64,000 bases of DNA from Pachyseris speciosa (GCA_016490735.1 JAEMWC010000614.1:285001-349000); one strand, 5' to 3'. Numbered from the stretch's first letter, positions 32,293 through 43,040 are shown. Notes: generated by a model from the letters alone, not told the origin. Numbers and translations: made by a program.

Positions 32293-32305
32293 TGGCGACG
32301 AGGAT
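32293..32305 (+). promoter_or_regulatory. primer-binding site, tRNA-Ser type
   Basis: TGGCGACGAGGAT lies 3 bases after the 5' LTR. Its complement ATCCTCGTCGCCA fits the 3' end of animal tRNA-Ser(GCT) with CCA as I remember it. The match is by memory of the human gene. Confidence 0.7.
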
Positions 32306-32327
32306 TTCACTCTAGATTCGTAACGGA

Positions 32328-34400
32328 ATGGCGACCTACGGGAAGATAGGCGAATTCAAAGAATCAGAGGAGTCGTGGACCCAGTACATCGAGCGCTTAG
32401 AACAGTATTTCTTAGCGAACGACGTCGAGGACGCAGGGAAAAAACGTGCAATTCTACTCAGCGTCTGCGGGAGTAAAACGTACGCTCTAGCGAGGGATTT
32501 ACTTCAGCCAGGGAGGCCGGCCGAGACAACTTTCAAGAAGATTGTCGAAACCCTCGAAAAGCACTTTTCACCCAAGCCGAGTGAAATAGTGGAGCGTTTT
32601 AAATTCCATAGCCGTAATCGCAAAGAGGGCGAAGGAGTTGCGGCGTACGTGGCAGCATTGCGTAAGCTCTCGGAACATTGTAATTTTGGCGAAACACTAC
32701 CAGAAATGCTTCGAGATCGTTTAGTCTGCGGTATAAATGAGGAAAAAATGCAGCGGCGATTGCTGGCGGAGCCCCAGTTGAAGCTCAAGAAAGCTGAAGA
32801 AATTGCCTTGGCGATGGAACTCGCTTCGAAGCACGTGGTTGATATTCAGTTGGAAGCGACCCCCAGCAATGTTCATCAAGTCAACTTTGCGGCAAAGCAT
32901 AAAGGCCAGAATCTTGCTTCAAATACAGAATGCTACCGTTGTGGCGATAAACACGAAGCTTCAACTTGTCGTTTTAAAGATGCACAATGTTTTAAATGTG
33001 GGAAACGAGGGCATTTGGCCAAAGCCTGTCGTAATAAGTCGTCAGTGAAGGCAAACAAAGGAACGGAGTCCGGGAGGCGTGACACTCGACAGCCGGGTAT
33101 ACGAGGCAAGAATACAGTCGTGAAGAAGGAGCAGCCGACGCATTTAGTCGAGGAACTGTCCGAGGAAGAGGATGCTTATGCAGAGACGATGTATCACATT
33201 CGTGGGGCAAACAAGCTGAAGGCTTACGAAGTCTCCATAGACCTTTGTGATGAACCACACAAGTTCGAGATTGACACGGGTGCAACCAGAAGTATATTAA
33301 GTGAAGAAACGTACAACAAGTTGCGTGACAAAGTGGAACTGAGAAGTTCAAGGGCCGTGCTGAGCACATACACGGGAGAGAGGATATGTGTGTCTGGGGA
33401 GGTGCTGGTTCCAGTTAAATACCAAGATCAGCAATTCTGTTTGCCGGCCATTGTGGTGAAGGGACCTGGGCCAAATCTACTTGGTAGGGACTGGCTTCAG
33501 GTGATGAAACTGAACTGGCAGAATGTTTTAAACATCCAAGAGAGAGAGAGCAACCCTCAGCTACAGAAGATTTTAGATACATACAAGGACGTCTTCGGTG
33601 AAGGACTGGGTACACTAAAGGGCACTGAAGCCAAAATTTATGTGGACTCTGAGGCTACACCCAAGTTCATGAAGGCTCGCCCGGTACCCTACGCACTTAA
33701 AACAAAGATTGAGATGGAATTAGATCGATTGCAGAATGAAGGCATAATATCCCCAGTTGAATTCACAGAGTGGGCCGCGCCTATAGTTCCAGTGGTGAAA
33801 CAAAACGGATCGGTACGTATTTGTGGAGACTATAAGTGCACAGTCAACCAGGTCTCAAAGTTGGACAACTACCCAATTCCTAAAACCGAGGACTTGCTGG
33901 CCACACTTGGCGGGGGAAACAAATTCACGAAACTGGATATGTCACAGGCCTACCAGCAGTTGGTACTGGAAGAGGGATCACGGAAGTTCACCACGATCAA
34001 TACGCATAAGGGACTCTATCAGTACAATAGACTGCCTTTTGGAGTGTCCTCTGCACCCGGGATATTTCAGCGTACAATGGAGAACTTGCTTCAAGGCATA
34101 CCCCATGTTGTGGTGCGAATCGATGACATCTTAGTCAGTGGTAAGGATGACTCCGATCACCTAGCCAACCTGGAAATGGTGCTAAGTAGGCTTTCCACTG
34201 CTGGATTAAAGCTACGATTGGAAAAATGTCTGTTCATGCAACCGAAGGTCACATACTGCGGTTATGTAATCACTGGAGATGGCATCCAACCCCATCGCAG
34301 CCAAAGTCACTGCCATCAAGGATGCGCCAGAGCCAAAGGATGTGAGCCAGCTGCGTGCTTTCCTGGGTATGCTAAACTACTACCACAGATTCTTACCTGA
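32328..34400 (+). CDS. Gypsy gag-protease-RT ORF (690 codons, open 5' part of gag-pol)
   Basis: Gag occupies about residues 1-180. Two zinc knuckles follow: C202-x2-C-x3-H-x4-C and C221-x2-C-x4-H-x4-C. The aspartic protease has IDTGATRSI with Asp316. The RT has KLDMSQAYQQL, LPFGVSSAPGIFQ and the active-site box RIDD at 597-600, where most members have YxDD. The frame goes out of the RT near residue 655 and ends at a chance stop. There is no separate start for pol, so gag-pol is one polyprotein, as in several Gypsy lineages. Confidence 0.93.
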   Translation: MATYGKIGEFKESEESWTQYIERLEQYFLANDVEDAGKKRAILLSVCGSKTYALARDLLQPGRPAETTFKKIVETLEKHFSPKPSEIVERFKFHSRNRKEGEGVAAYVAALRKLSEHCNFGETLPEMLRDRLVCGINEEKMQRRLLAEPQLKLKKAEEIALAMELASKHVVDIQLEATPSNVHQVNFAAKHKGQNLASNTECYRCGDKHEASTCRFKDAQCFKCGKRGHLAKACRNKSSVKANKGTESGRRDTRQPGIRGKNTVVKKEQPTHLVEELSEEEDAYAETMYHIRGANKLKAYEVSIDLCDEPHKFEIDTGATRSILSEETYNKLRDKVELRSSRAVLSTYTGERICVSGEVLVPVKYQDQQFCLPAIVVKGPGPNLLGRDWLQVMKLNWQNVLNIQERESNPQLQKILDTYKDVFGEGLGTLKGTEAKIYVDSEATPKFMKARPVPYALKTKIEMELDRLQNEGIISPVEFTEWAAPIVPVVKQNGSVRICGDYKCTVNQVSKLDNYPIPKTEDLLATLGGGNKFTKLDMSQAYQQLVLEEGSRKFTTINTHKGLYQYNRLPFGVSSAPGIFQRTMENLLQGIPHVVVRIDDILVSGKDDSDHLANLEMVLSRLSTAGLKLRLEKCLFMQPKVTYCGYVITGDGIQPHRSQSHCHQGCARAKGCEPAACFPGYAKLLPQILT

Positions 34401-36327
34401 TGTAGCCACCGTCCTAGAACCCCTACACCAGCTGTTAAGGAAGGGATCGAAGTGGGAGTGGCTAGAAGAACAGCAAACAGCTTTCGACAGAGCCAAAGAG
34501 CTACTACAGTCAGCTGATCTGCTTGTGCATTTTGACCCAGAGAAGGAACTGATCCTTGCGACTGATGCTTCTGACTATGGCGTGGGTGCGGTCTTATCTC
34601 ACAGAATGAAGAATGGAACTGAACGGCCAATAGGATATGTTTCCAGGTCCCTGCAGGAAGCAGAAAGGAAGTACTCCACCCTGGAGAAAGAAGCCCTTGC
34701 CATAATATTTGGAGTGAAGAAGTTCCATCAATTCCTCTATGGACATCCATTCACTATCAAGACTGATCATAAACCCTTGGAAGGTTTGTTAAGTGAAAAG
34801 AAGGGGATTCCCACCCTTGCAGCACCACGAATCCAGCGATGGGCTTTAACCCTGTCAGCATACGAGTACAAGATATCGTACAAGTCTGGCCAGACGAATG
34901 GTAATGCCGACGGTCTGAGTAGACTTCCTTTACCGGTGATGCCTGACTCAGTTCCAGTACCAGGCGAAACAATATTGCTAATGGAACATTTGGAAGGCAC
35001 CCCTGTGCACAGCGGGCACATCAAGGAATGGACCAAGAGGGATCCAGTACTCTCACAGGTGCTCCGCTATACCTTGGAAGGATGGCCAAAGACAGCAAAC
35101 TCAGAAGAGTTAACCCCTTACTATACTAAACGGACTGAGTTGAGTGTGGAAGATGGCTGTATCCTTTGGGGAACCAGAGTTATCGTACCCCCACAAGGGA
35201 GGTCAAAAGTGCTGACTGAGCTGCATGAGGCCCACCCGGGCGAATCTCGAATGAAAGCGCTCGCCCGAAGCTATGTCTGGTGGCCGGGACTTGATCAAGA
35301 CATCATGAAGAAAGTGAAGGGCTGCGACAAATGTCAAACCAACCAGAGGGCACCAGCAGAGGCACCCTTACATCCCTGGGAGTGGCCAGGACTCCCATGG
35401 TCAAGAATTCATGTGGACTACGCGGGCCCTTATAAAGGAGAGATGTTCTTGGTTGTCATTGATGCCTACTCAAAATGGCTGGAGGTACACTGCATGAGGT
35501 CTACTACATCAAGTGCTACTATTGGGAAGCTCAGAGAAATTTTTGCGACCCATGGTCTACCAGCAACCCTGGTCAGCGACAATGGCAGTAATTTTACCAG
35601 CTCAGAATTCGAGGAGTTTATGAAGAGAAATGGCATTAAACACATCAAGGTAGCACCATACCACCCTGCCTCAAATGGGTTGGCAGAACGGGCCGTGCGA
35701 GTTTTCAAAGAAGGGTTCGAGAAGATGGCAGAGGGAAGCGTTCAAACAAAGTTATCTCGATTCCTCCTCAGTTATCGAACAACCCCTCATAGTACCACTG
35801 GAGTTTCACCAGCAGAGTTACTGATGAAGAGGAAGTTGCACGCCCAACTTGATCGGATTTTTCCAAGTGTAGCAGATCGCGTCAGAAATAAGCAGTGCCA
35901 ACAGAAGGCAGCACATGATTATCATGCTAGAGAGAGAACCATCGAGGAAGGCCAAGCTGTGTATGCTAAAGATTTCAGGTACAAGAAGACCTGGATGCCT
36001 GGTACCGTGGTGGAAAAGACAGGTCCAGTGTCAGCCCGAATTCAGTTGGACAATGGGACAGTCATTCGGCGACACCAAGACCATGTGCGAGTCCGTGAAA
36101 AGGTAGTTGGGATGGAGTCGGTTGCCAATGAGATACCAGAGATCGTACCAATGGGCGTTTCTGAATCGGTTGCCACAGCACCCACCCCTAGCAGTTGCGA
36201 TCCACCAGACATCCCTAAATCTCCATTGGCAGCATCTACTGAGTCACCCGTAAACCCCAGTCCTAAGCAGTCGCGTCCCGTGCGGAGACGGGTTCGACCC
36301 GCATATTTGGAGGACTACCAGTGTTGA
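34279..36327 (+). CDS. Gypsy RT end-RNase H-integrase ORF (682 codons)
   Basis: This frame is +1 relative to the first ORF and overlaps it by 122 bases; the ATG at 34279 is an artefact of the break, since the protein should continue from the first ORF. RNase H has TDAS (Asp96), EKEALAI (Glu136/138) and TDHKPL (Asp163). Integrase has an H/C zinc region before CDKCQ, Asp380 (HVDYAGP), Asp434 (VSDNGSNF) and Glu470 (GLAERAV), the D,D35E spacing. A basic proline-rich tail ends at TGA 36325-36327. The join with the first ORF lies at a CCCC run near 34292-34295. Confidence 0.93.
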   Translation: MASNPIAAKVTAIKDAPEPKDVSQLRAFLGMLNYYHRFLPDVATVLEPLHQLLRKGSKWEWLEEQQTAFDRAKELLQSADLLVHFDPEKELILATDASDYGVGAVLSHRMKNGTERPIGYVSRSLQEAERKYSTLEKEALAIIFGVKKFHQFLYGHPFTIKTDHKPLEGLLSEKKGIPTLAAPRIQRWALTLSAYEYKISYKSGQTNGNADGLSRLPLPVMPDSVPVPGETILLMEHLEGTPVHSGHIKEWTKRDPVLSQVLRYTLEGWPKTANSEELTPYYTKRTELSVEDGCILWGTRVIVPPQGRSKVLTELHEAHPGESRMKALARSYVWWPGLDQDIMKKVKGCDKCQTNQRAPAEAPLHPWEWPGLPWSRIHVDYAGPYKGEMFLVVIDAYSKWLEVHCMRSTTSSATIGKLREIFATHGLPATLVSDNGSNFTSSEFEEFMKRNGIKHIKVAPYHPASNGLAERAVRVFKEGFEKMAEGSVQTKLSRFLLSYRTTPHSTTGVSPAELLMKRKLHAQLDRIFPSVADRVRNKQCQQKAAHDYHARERTIEEGQAVYAKDFRYKKTWMPGTVVEKTGPVSARIQLDNGTVIRRHQDHVRVREKVVGMESVANEIPEIVPMGVSESVATAPTPSSCDPPDIPKSPLAASTESPVNPSPKQSRPVRRRVRPAYLEDYQC

Positions 36328-36423
36328 CTTTGATTGGAATTGAACTTAGAATCGCTAATTTGCTAGTCATATGCACTGTCAACGCCCTTGACAAGGACTG
36401 TTTAGACTCATAAGTTGTGATTT

Positions 36424-36435
36424 AGAGGGGAGGAA
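36424..36435 (+). promoter_or_regulatory. polypurine tract
   Basis: AGAGGGGAGGAA directly precedes the 3' LTR and would prime plus-strand synthesis. Confidence 0.85.
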
Positions 36436-36576
36436 TGTAATGATGTAACTTGTTACTCGCGTGACAGTCTGGCGTGACATTTGCAATATCACATGATGGT
36501 CACATGATCTGTATCTTGATTCTTATGTGTGAATAAATCAGTGTGTGTTTTGATCAACTCCTGGCTGGTTATTACA
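36436..36576 (+). repeat. 3' LTR (141 bp)
   Basis: Identical to the 5' LTR as far as I can compare by eye; AATAAA at 36532-36537. GAACT at 36577-36581 is the target duplication. Confidence 0.97.
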
Positions 36577-36581
36577 GAACT

Positions 36582-37556
36582 ATAATTGATATAATCAATA
36601 ATTGTCAATTAAACAGGGTAGCGTCCTTTAAGCGGCTGAAACTATGACTGCTTCGTGTCAAGAGCGAAGGTCAGTGCAAGAAACAAACTTTTAACTCCGA
36701 ACTTCCGAAGCGCACATGGTTCACCCCCGGAAAATATTGCGTCATGGGTACCGTAACATACCCTACTGAGGTACATGTACATCATTACTATTTATCAACA
36801 GAAACGTTACTGTTACACAACAACGATTTACACCTTAAATTGCAATAGAATCGTAAGCAAACAACTGGCAACTTTTTGAAGCACTGACGAAAACAATGTG
36901 TATGGAAGGTAAGTAGACTGAAAACCAACAAACCTAGAGACAACAACTTATACGTTTTATTGCTTGAAGCGTCTACTCTTGAAACAATTTATTGTACTTG
37001 AAATCCACATAGAAAATGTAATCATAAAATCAAACAAAAAAAACTAGCAATTGCAACTGAATTCTATTCCGGTGAAAATGTGAAAGCAAAATGCTTGCAG
37101 GAAATCTGATGAAACCCATTGACCAAGCAGCAGCACCACAAATACTGCGATAGTTACAAACCTACAATAGCAAATTACAGAACTGTTATGGACTCACAGG
37201 ATACTCGAACCATAATTAGCAGTCTCCTATACTAACTATGCTCGAACCGACATGCGCAGAATATTTCAAGCTCTAACCGTGGTGCCCGATTACGGAAGAC
37301 CTATGGGAATTGTTTTTATTATTCAGTATTATTTTCGGAAGCTAACTTTCGGTTTCCAAGATTTACTTTTTGCGATTTTTACCGAGAAGCTCTCCTTTGG
37401 GAATAAAAAGTCAAATTTTGGAAACATATAGGTCCAAAAAGGACTAAACATGTAAAAGGGCACAATTTTACAAATTTTGGAAACATATAGGTCCAAAAAG
37501 GACTAAACATGTAAAAGGGCACAATTTTACAGGGTTGATTATTAGTGCTTTGTAAG
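36582..37556. other. spacer after the Gypsy element (U2)
   Basis: Continues the U1 sequence from about 7554. No gene. It contains the 59-bp tandem duplication at 37412-37529. Confidence 0.6.
37412..37529. repeat. 59-bp tandem duplication (U2 only)
   Basis: CAAATTTTGGAAACATATAG and the following 39 bases occur twice, at 37412 and 37471. U1 and U3 have one copy. The two copies look identical, so it is recent. Confidence 0.9.
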
Positions 37557-38155
37557 ATGTCCTCCGCATACGACGAAAGAGTTATGATTTCCTTCTCTGA
37601 CTGCCCTAACACTAAGCTGAAATACGTCCTTCACGGCAAACGTGAAAAAGGCACTAAAATGTTGTTTTGGTTAAAGGTTCAACGCGAGTCTCTTGCTGCC
37701 TAGAGGAAGCAGCTCTCTGAAAGGTAAACAGTTGTCAGGCGGTACATCGATCTTGTAAATTTAAACGTACCAGGTAATGCTTTTAGACTGAATCCTAGCA
37801 GCGAAAGGCTAGAATCGAGATTATATGAACTTTCAAACCTGGCAGAGGCTAGAAGAAAGCCTTTAAATAAGAAGGGGAGCCCAAAACAGAGTAAGGAATT
37901 CCTGGCCTCCTACAAAAAGATAGCTGTTCTAGCAGAGAAAGTTATATTATAACGGTTGATGAATGAACATCAGAGATTTTTGAATAAAAGGAAAAGCTGA
38001 GCCTTGGAAAGAAAAAGAAAAAGAAAAGTTATTTGAGGAGATGCTAAATGAAAGAGATCTGTATCAGTCATGCAAAGATCGAGAAAGTGAATTAATGAAA
38101 AAATACATAAAACGGTCGGAAAACGATCAGTTCAAAAAGGTGAGAGGATCAATCC
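37557..38155 (+). pseudogene. N-terminal coding remnant (U2)
   Basis: This is the U2 copy of the MSSAYDE remnant. It keeps RLYELSNLAEARRKPLN intact but has the same TAG after the first 48 codons and later frame breaks. A private 59-bp tandem duplication lies just upstream. Confidence 0.5.
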
Positions 38156-38377
38156 CAGAGCCGAGATAACAACAACTCAAGCCAGAAACTTGAGATAACA
38201 ACAACTCAAGTCAGATCAGAAACAGAAAGCTGAAAGAACTAAAAACAAGGACACAGAAAGTTCTTCATTGTTGTACTTTGGAGTTGGACCACTTGAGGTT
38301 AACCCTTTGCTGACGGGTTTACCAAATATCGTTCTAAATGGATGCTTTGAAAATCTACAACTTTCTCAGAAGTAAAG

Positions 38378-38660
38378 TTTCAAAACAAGAAACAAGCCCT
38401 CCGACAAAAAGAGAAAGAAAACAAACAAATCTTGCCCTTTGTAACACAATATCACCAATCAGTGCCAAACTTAAAAGAAATCCTCATGAGCAAATGGCAT
38501 TTTATTGAGAAACAACCGACGCTCAGAGAAATATTTATGGAACCGACACTTATATGCTACAAGAGAGGGCGTACGTTCCCTGAAAGACATACTCGTTAGA
38601 GCAAAAATATACCCTCAAGGCCAAAAACACGAGAGTGGGAGTCGCGCAGGCCTATCTAAC
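38378..38660 (+). pseudogene. Penelope-like RT remnant (U2)
   Basis: This is the U2 copy with the same frame break before SLKDILVRAKIYPQGQ. The following C-tract is short and interrupted (CCCCCCTCCCCCC), unlike U1 and U3. Confidence 0.65.
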
Positions 38661-39691
38661 AACCCCCCTCCCCCCTTTTTTTTTACACTGATGTAGCTGA
38701 TGGATAAGCAACATGAATTGTCACAGTGTTTCAAAGGTATGTCAGCAAAGTATGACTTTGCATATTTCGCTATTAAATGTTAACCAATCTTTGAAAAATC
38801 CAAACTTTTAGTAGGGGCTTAGACTAAAAATTCTCCCCTTTAAGGTGGGGCTTTTTCTTCCTATTTTTCGTTCAGCTGTCTAATGCCCCACGTCTCCCCG
38901 GGGTGGGAGGGTGGTGGGTGTTTCCAGTGACAGATGCATAACAGCAGCATGGAACTCCGCCAATTTCCATTTCACATATTTTTTATAAGTGTCGAGCCAC
39001 CTGGTCCTGCTGACAAATTATTGCACCGATTGCATTATTTACAAGTCAAAACTCGCCAAAATTGCCATGCCAGGTACCGGAATCCACTCACAAAACGGCT
39101 CGAAGACGTTGAGCGGCTCAATTCGCGTTAAATTGCTTCTCACCTCTGTTTTCTTTCAAAGGATTGCCTCTACCCATGAACCCAGCTTTATGACGCCAGG
39201 CTGGGGGCTTCTGAGGTGAAAAATGGCTCGAGAAACGCACTTATAAATCAAATACCTACCGAATTGTTAGCTGCAGTTGATCCCTTAAAACAAGCGACAG
39301 CTGACGTGACATGCGTGACAGGAAAGTTAAGAGCCATCTGTCTCCTGGACCAGCAAAATCTCCGTGGTAACCCCTTATATGAGATAAATAGACCGCTTTG
39401 ACCTCCTACCCTCCGGAAATTGCAAAAAAAAAAAAGACGTACAAAACGTCCGTCGGCAAAGGGTTAAAGGATCCAAACACCCCAATCACATACACTGTTA
39501 AGTTGACTGCAGAAACCCCAGCATCGCCTCTAAAATCAGCAAATTGTACTTCACCTCGCTTGTTTCAAATGCATCTGACAAATGCAGCTGCCCATTCTCT
39601 TCCCCTGCAACACTACCACTTGATAGCTCACCAGTTTCAGCAGCCATGACTTCAAGTTCTTCATCTAATACTGAATTTCCCTCCACCTCTC
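38661..39691. other. spacer before the RAG1-like pseudogene (U2)
   Basis: Equivalent to 9612-10615 of U1. Short ORFs here (38934-39131, 39216-39401, 39398-39649) change frame between units. No gene is supported. Confidence 0.4.
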
Positions 39692-42600
39692 TTGCTGGCA
39701 TGCAGTCAAAATCCAGACCAAGTATCCACTCAAAAACGAACACAGTACCCAAAGCTCAGTGAGGATGACAAGGCCAGAGTAGAGAGTATACTCTACCTCA
39801 TCGACAAATTTGGAGTTGGAGATGAATTTATTCACGAGTTAACAATGACAGTTGAGTTTTTGCCTAAGTCATATCTTTTTAAGCAATGCAAGAATCATCG
39901 CATCAACTCCAGGCAAGGCCCCAGGAGCCCAACACTCCTTTTCAAAGCTATTAGCTGAGCAAATTCAAAACATATACATGGTATGTATACTTCTTTCCAT
40001 GTCATATTATTCACAGGCCTTAGATGGGGAAGGTCAAACATCCATGGGCATCATAAAATACTTTTTGAAACTCAATTAAAACCATAATTAATATGGGCTT
40101 ATTTATTCTAAGCTTTCCCATTTTGCAGAAAAACAAAACACAATGTACTTCAAAAATGTGAAAAAGTGAAACTCTGTGGACAATGTGTGCGCATGAGCAG
40201 AGTTAGCAATTTTATACTTCTGAACCTGTCAATACCTCAAAGCAAAGATGACCTGCTATCATCCAAACGTAATGAGATGAAACATTAAGACAGACACTAT
40301 GAAAGTAATGTCAGCTCACTCAGTTCTGTTTCAAGGGTGGGGAAGGAGGGGGAGGACAACAGTGACTGTCTTCTTCACAATATGAAATCATTGATCACCA
40401 TACTCTTATATTTTGATCAAGGTACACACACCATTGCTGTTGTCAATGGCCCTAAAAGTCGTGAAACTTTAGCTGAGAGCTTCAGAGTCGTGTTTGCTTA
40501 AGTTAATGAAATCCAAGACAGAGGCTACATCACTGTTGATGGCAAGCAAGTGGACATTGAACTGTTTCTTGGTGGGGATTACAAGGTTAGAATCACAAGT
40601 ACAAATCAAAAATTCATACTACAATATAGAAAACACAATGAACTACTACTTCACCTCAAATTAATGTTATATTTATTTGATTTCTTTCTAGTTTCTATTG
40701 CTGGTTATTGAAATCAGTGCAGCAAATTCCACCTATGCTTGCTTATGGTGCAAAGTTCACAAGAAAGCCACGTAAGGCATTCAGATCCCACGCAAAAAAA
40801 GGTGATGATGGATTAAAATTGCTATCTCTCTCGATAATAATCATGATAATGGTAATGTTAATGTGAATGATAACAACATTACTTTCTTTGAGAGACCTGA
40901 GCAAGCCTAATGACCACTACAATGAAGATCCTATTTGAAGAACTTTGGAGGAAATAAAACAATTTGCCAGCAAGTCAAAGGGCGAAAACTACTGCTGTGT
41001 CCACCAGCCATTGCTAAGTATCCCACTGGATCACATCTCTTTAGATGAGCTCCACCTGATGCTCCGTGTTACAGATGTCCTGATAAACAATCTAATGGAA
41101 GATGCAATGCAGTGGGATAAAATGGAAAATTTCTTGGCAGGAAAGGAAAAATGCAAGTTTGCAACACCAGCACCTCAATAATCTAATCCAGGTCATTAAT
41201 AGCTGTGGTGTATCCTTCTCAGTTTAGGAAAAGAGAAATGCAGATGCTAAGGGGTCTGGCACTTGGGACTGGACCAGCTTTATGGGGGATGATAGAAAAA
41301 CTCTCTTGAGGGAGCGTCTGGGAAAGATGGAACTATTGATCCAGCATGATATAGCAGAAACTATAGTTGAGCTATGGAAGGTATTATTAACCATTCATGA
41401 CATTCCAAAATACTCTACTGCCAACAAAACAAATTATGCATTTATTACTTCATCTACATTACTACTTAGACTAATCCACCCAGCTATCTTTGGGAGTGTA
41501 TCAGCTAATACTTGAGCAAAGCAAAATTCCCTGACTTTTGTCTCACCATGAAAAACAATTTCAATAAGTGAATATTGATCAGGTTATTTATATACCCACC
41601 ACACATTAGGTATGCTCTTACTTTTCAGGCAGAAAATGGTTTTCTTAAAACATGGAATCTCTATTTGATCCCTATCCCTGTTTGAAATGCAACTCCACAA
41701 GATTTCTAGACGTACCAATAATGTGCTGCATGTAATGTGTTTTTTTCTTTCTCTCTTTTTATATATATATATTATTTATGGGCCTGCAGTTATTGGTTAC
41801 TTAGCTGCTGCGATGTCCCTGCCAAACATACTGATTGTAACGTTTTTTTTTTCTTTTTTTTTTGGTATGTGTATCATAATGGCAAAGCTAATAAAATAAA
41901 ATAAAATAAAAATTTTATCTCTTTCCTTAATTTTAGGGATTTGCTGAAATGTACTTCAAGTTCATTTCATTATTTGAACCTATAGACGTTGACAAGTACC
42001 GTCTAAGAGTAAGTTGCAAACAACCTTGTGGTAAACTTAAAAAACTATAGTTGTAAAATAATCAGGGTTTTCCTTTTCAAATGAAGTTGCAGTTAACCTG
42101 CCCAAAGCAGGTGGAGAATAGTGGGTGCGTTAGTACATTATTTTGTTTTAAGACTGAAAAATTATTGACAACAAGGATTCTTTATTGCATAATATTATTG
42201 CCGGTGACTAAGCTGTTCACAGGTGGCAAAAATCGCCGGTTGCCGACAGAAAAGGAAAACCCTGAATAATCTTTATTGTTATAGCATTAGAAAGAGCAAG
42301 AATCTCATTTTGACCTACAGATTAAGACCTAGATTGACACCTTTGCTGACTTGGGGGACAAACGTATTGGCTACACTAGAGAAGAGTGACATGCTTCTTG
42401 CATTCAGTAGCTTACATGTGCTGCCTGTATCACATTCCCAACATTGTGAAGAAATACAAAAACCTGAAGCAGTTCAGTGGTCATGGTATTCTATGTTGCA
42501 GCTTAGCAATCTGATCCAATTTTGTTATTGCTCTACTGAAATTTCACATATGATTTGGATTCTAATGTCTATATCATACTATGCTTCTCACATTTTAGGA

Positions 42601-42942
42601 GTAGAGAAAAATAATGATGATGGCACAAAAGTCATCCAAAAGAAGACCAATCATACAGATGACCCTGCTGACATCTTGCGTGCTGAGCATTGCATTGGGT
42701 TGCTAAAGCACAGGGAGAGGAGGGCACGCAAATACTCACACAAGGTTACTGAGCACTTTGAGAGTACAATCAAAGTAAACCAAAAAAGGCGCAAATGTCT
42801 AAGCTATGATAAGCCCCCTGCTTGTGAAGTGGCAGAAGATACATGTATGCATGCGACCACAACACCTGCTCCCAAAGTTGCACAAACAACCGGGAAAAGA
42901 AAGAAGTCTACCAATAGATCCAATTCTAATGTTCTAATCTAA
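39692..42942 (+). pseudogene. RAG1/Transib-like multi-exon pseudogene (U2, most complete)
   Basis: Exons: to 39980; 40129-40268; 40422-40585; 40692-40771; about 40896-41380; 41937-42008; 42321-42485; 42599-42942. Only here is the third exon present (THTIAVVNG to ELFLGGDYK, Asp codon 40577-40579). CLWCKVHKK follows (Cys codons 40740-40742 and 40749-40751), then LDELHLMLRVTDVLINNL, EMYFKFISLFEP, YHIPNIVKK-type sequence in a shifted frame, and GVEKNNDD (Glu codon 42604-42606). The last exon is open for 114 codons with a basic tail (GKRKKSTNRS). Breaks: a frameshift near 39893 common to all units, FA*VNE in exon 3, PI*RTL in exon 5, SV*EKR, and a shift near 41150. A DDE-type RNase H fold is inferred. 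Confidence 0.6.
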
Positions 42943-43040
42943 GGTTCTGGGTTGTTGCCATGTCCCTAATTTCACTCTCCCCTAGCACAATGACAGTACA
43001 GTGTATTTTATTACTATTGGTGTTCAAATTTTAATTAAAA

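Larger units (their letters stand above)
32149..36576 (+). mobile_element. complete Ty3/Gypsy LTR retrotransposon, 4,428 bp
   Basis: The element has two LTRs of 141 bp that I find identical base for base, starting TG and ending CA. A 5-bp duplication GAACT flanks it (32144-32148 and 36577-36581), and the empty site ATCAGAACTATAATTG is seen in U1 near 7550 and in U3. It carries a primer-binding site, a gag-pol frame broken once, and a purine tract. Order protease, RT, RNase H, integrase places it in Ty3/Gypsy. No env-like ORF is present. Identical LTRs mean a very recent insertion, after the triplication. Confidence 0.97.

Noticed and set aside
34279..34400. Programmed +1 frameshift inside the Gypsy RT
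   Set aside because: The overlap falls in the RT domain, not between gag and pol, and a one-base change in a CCCC run is a simpler explanation. I kept it only as an alternative.
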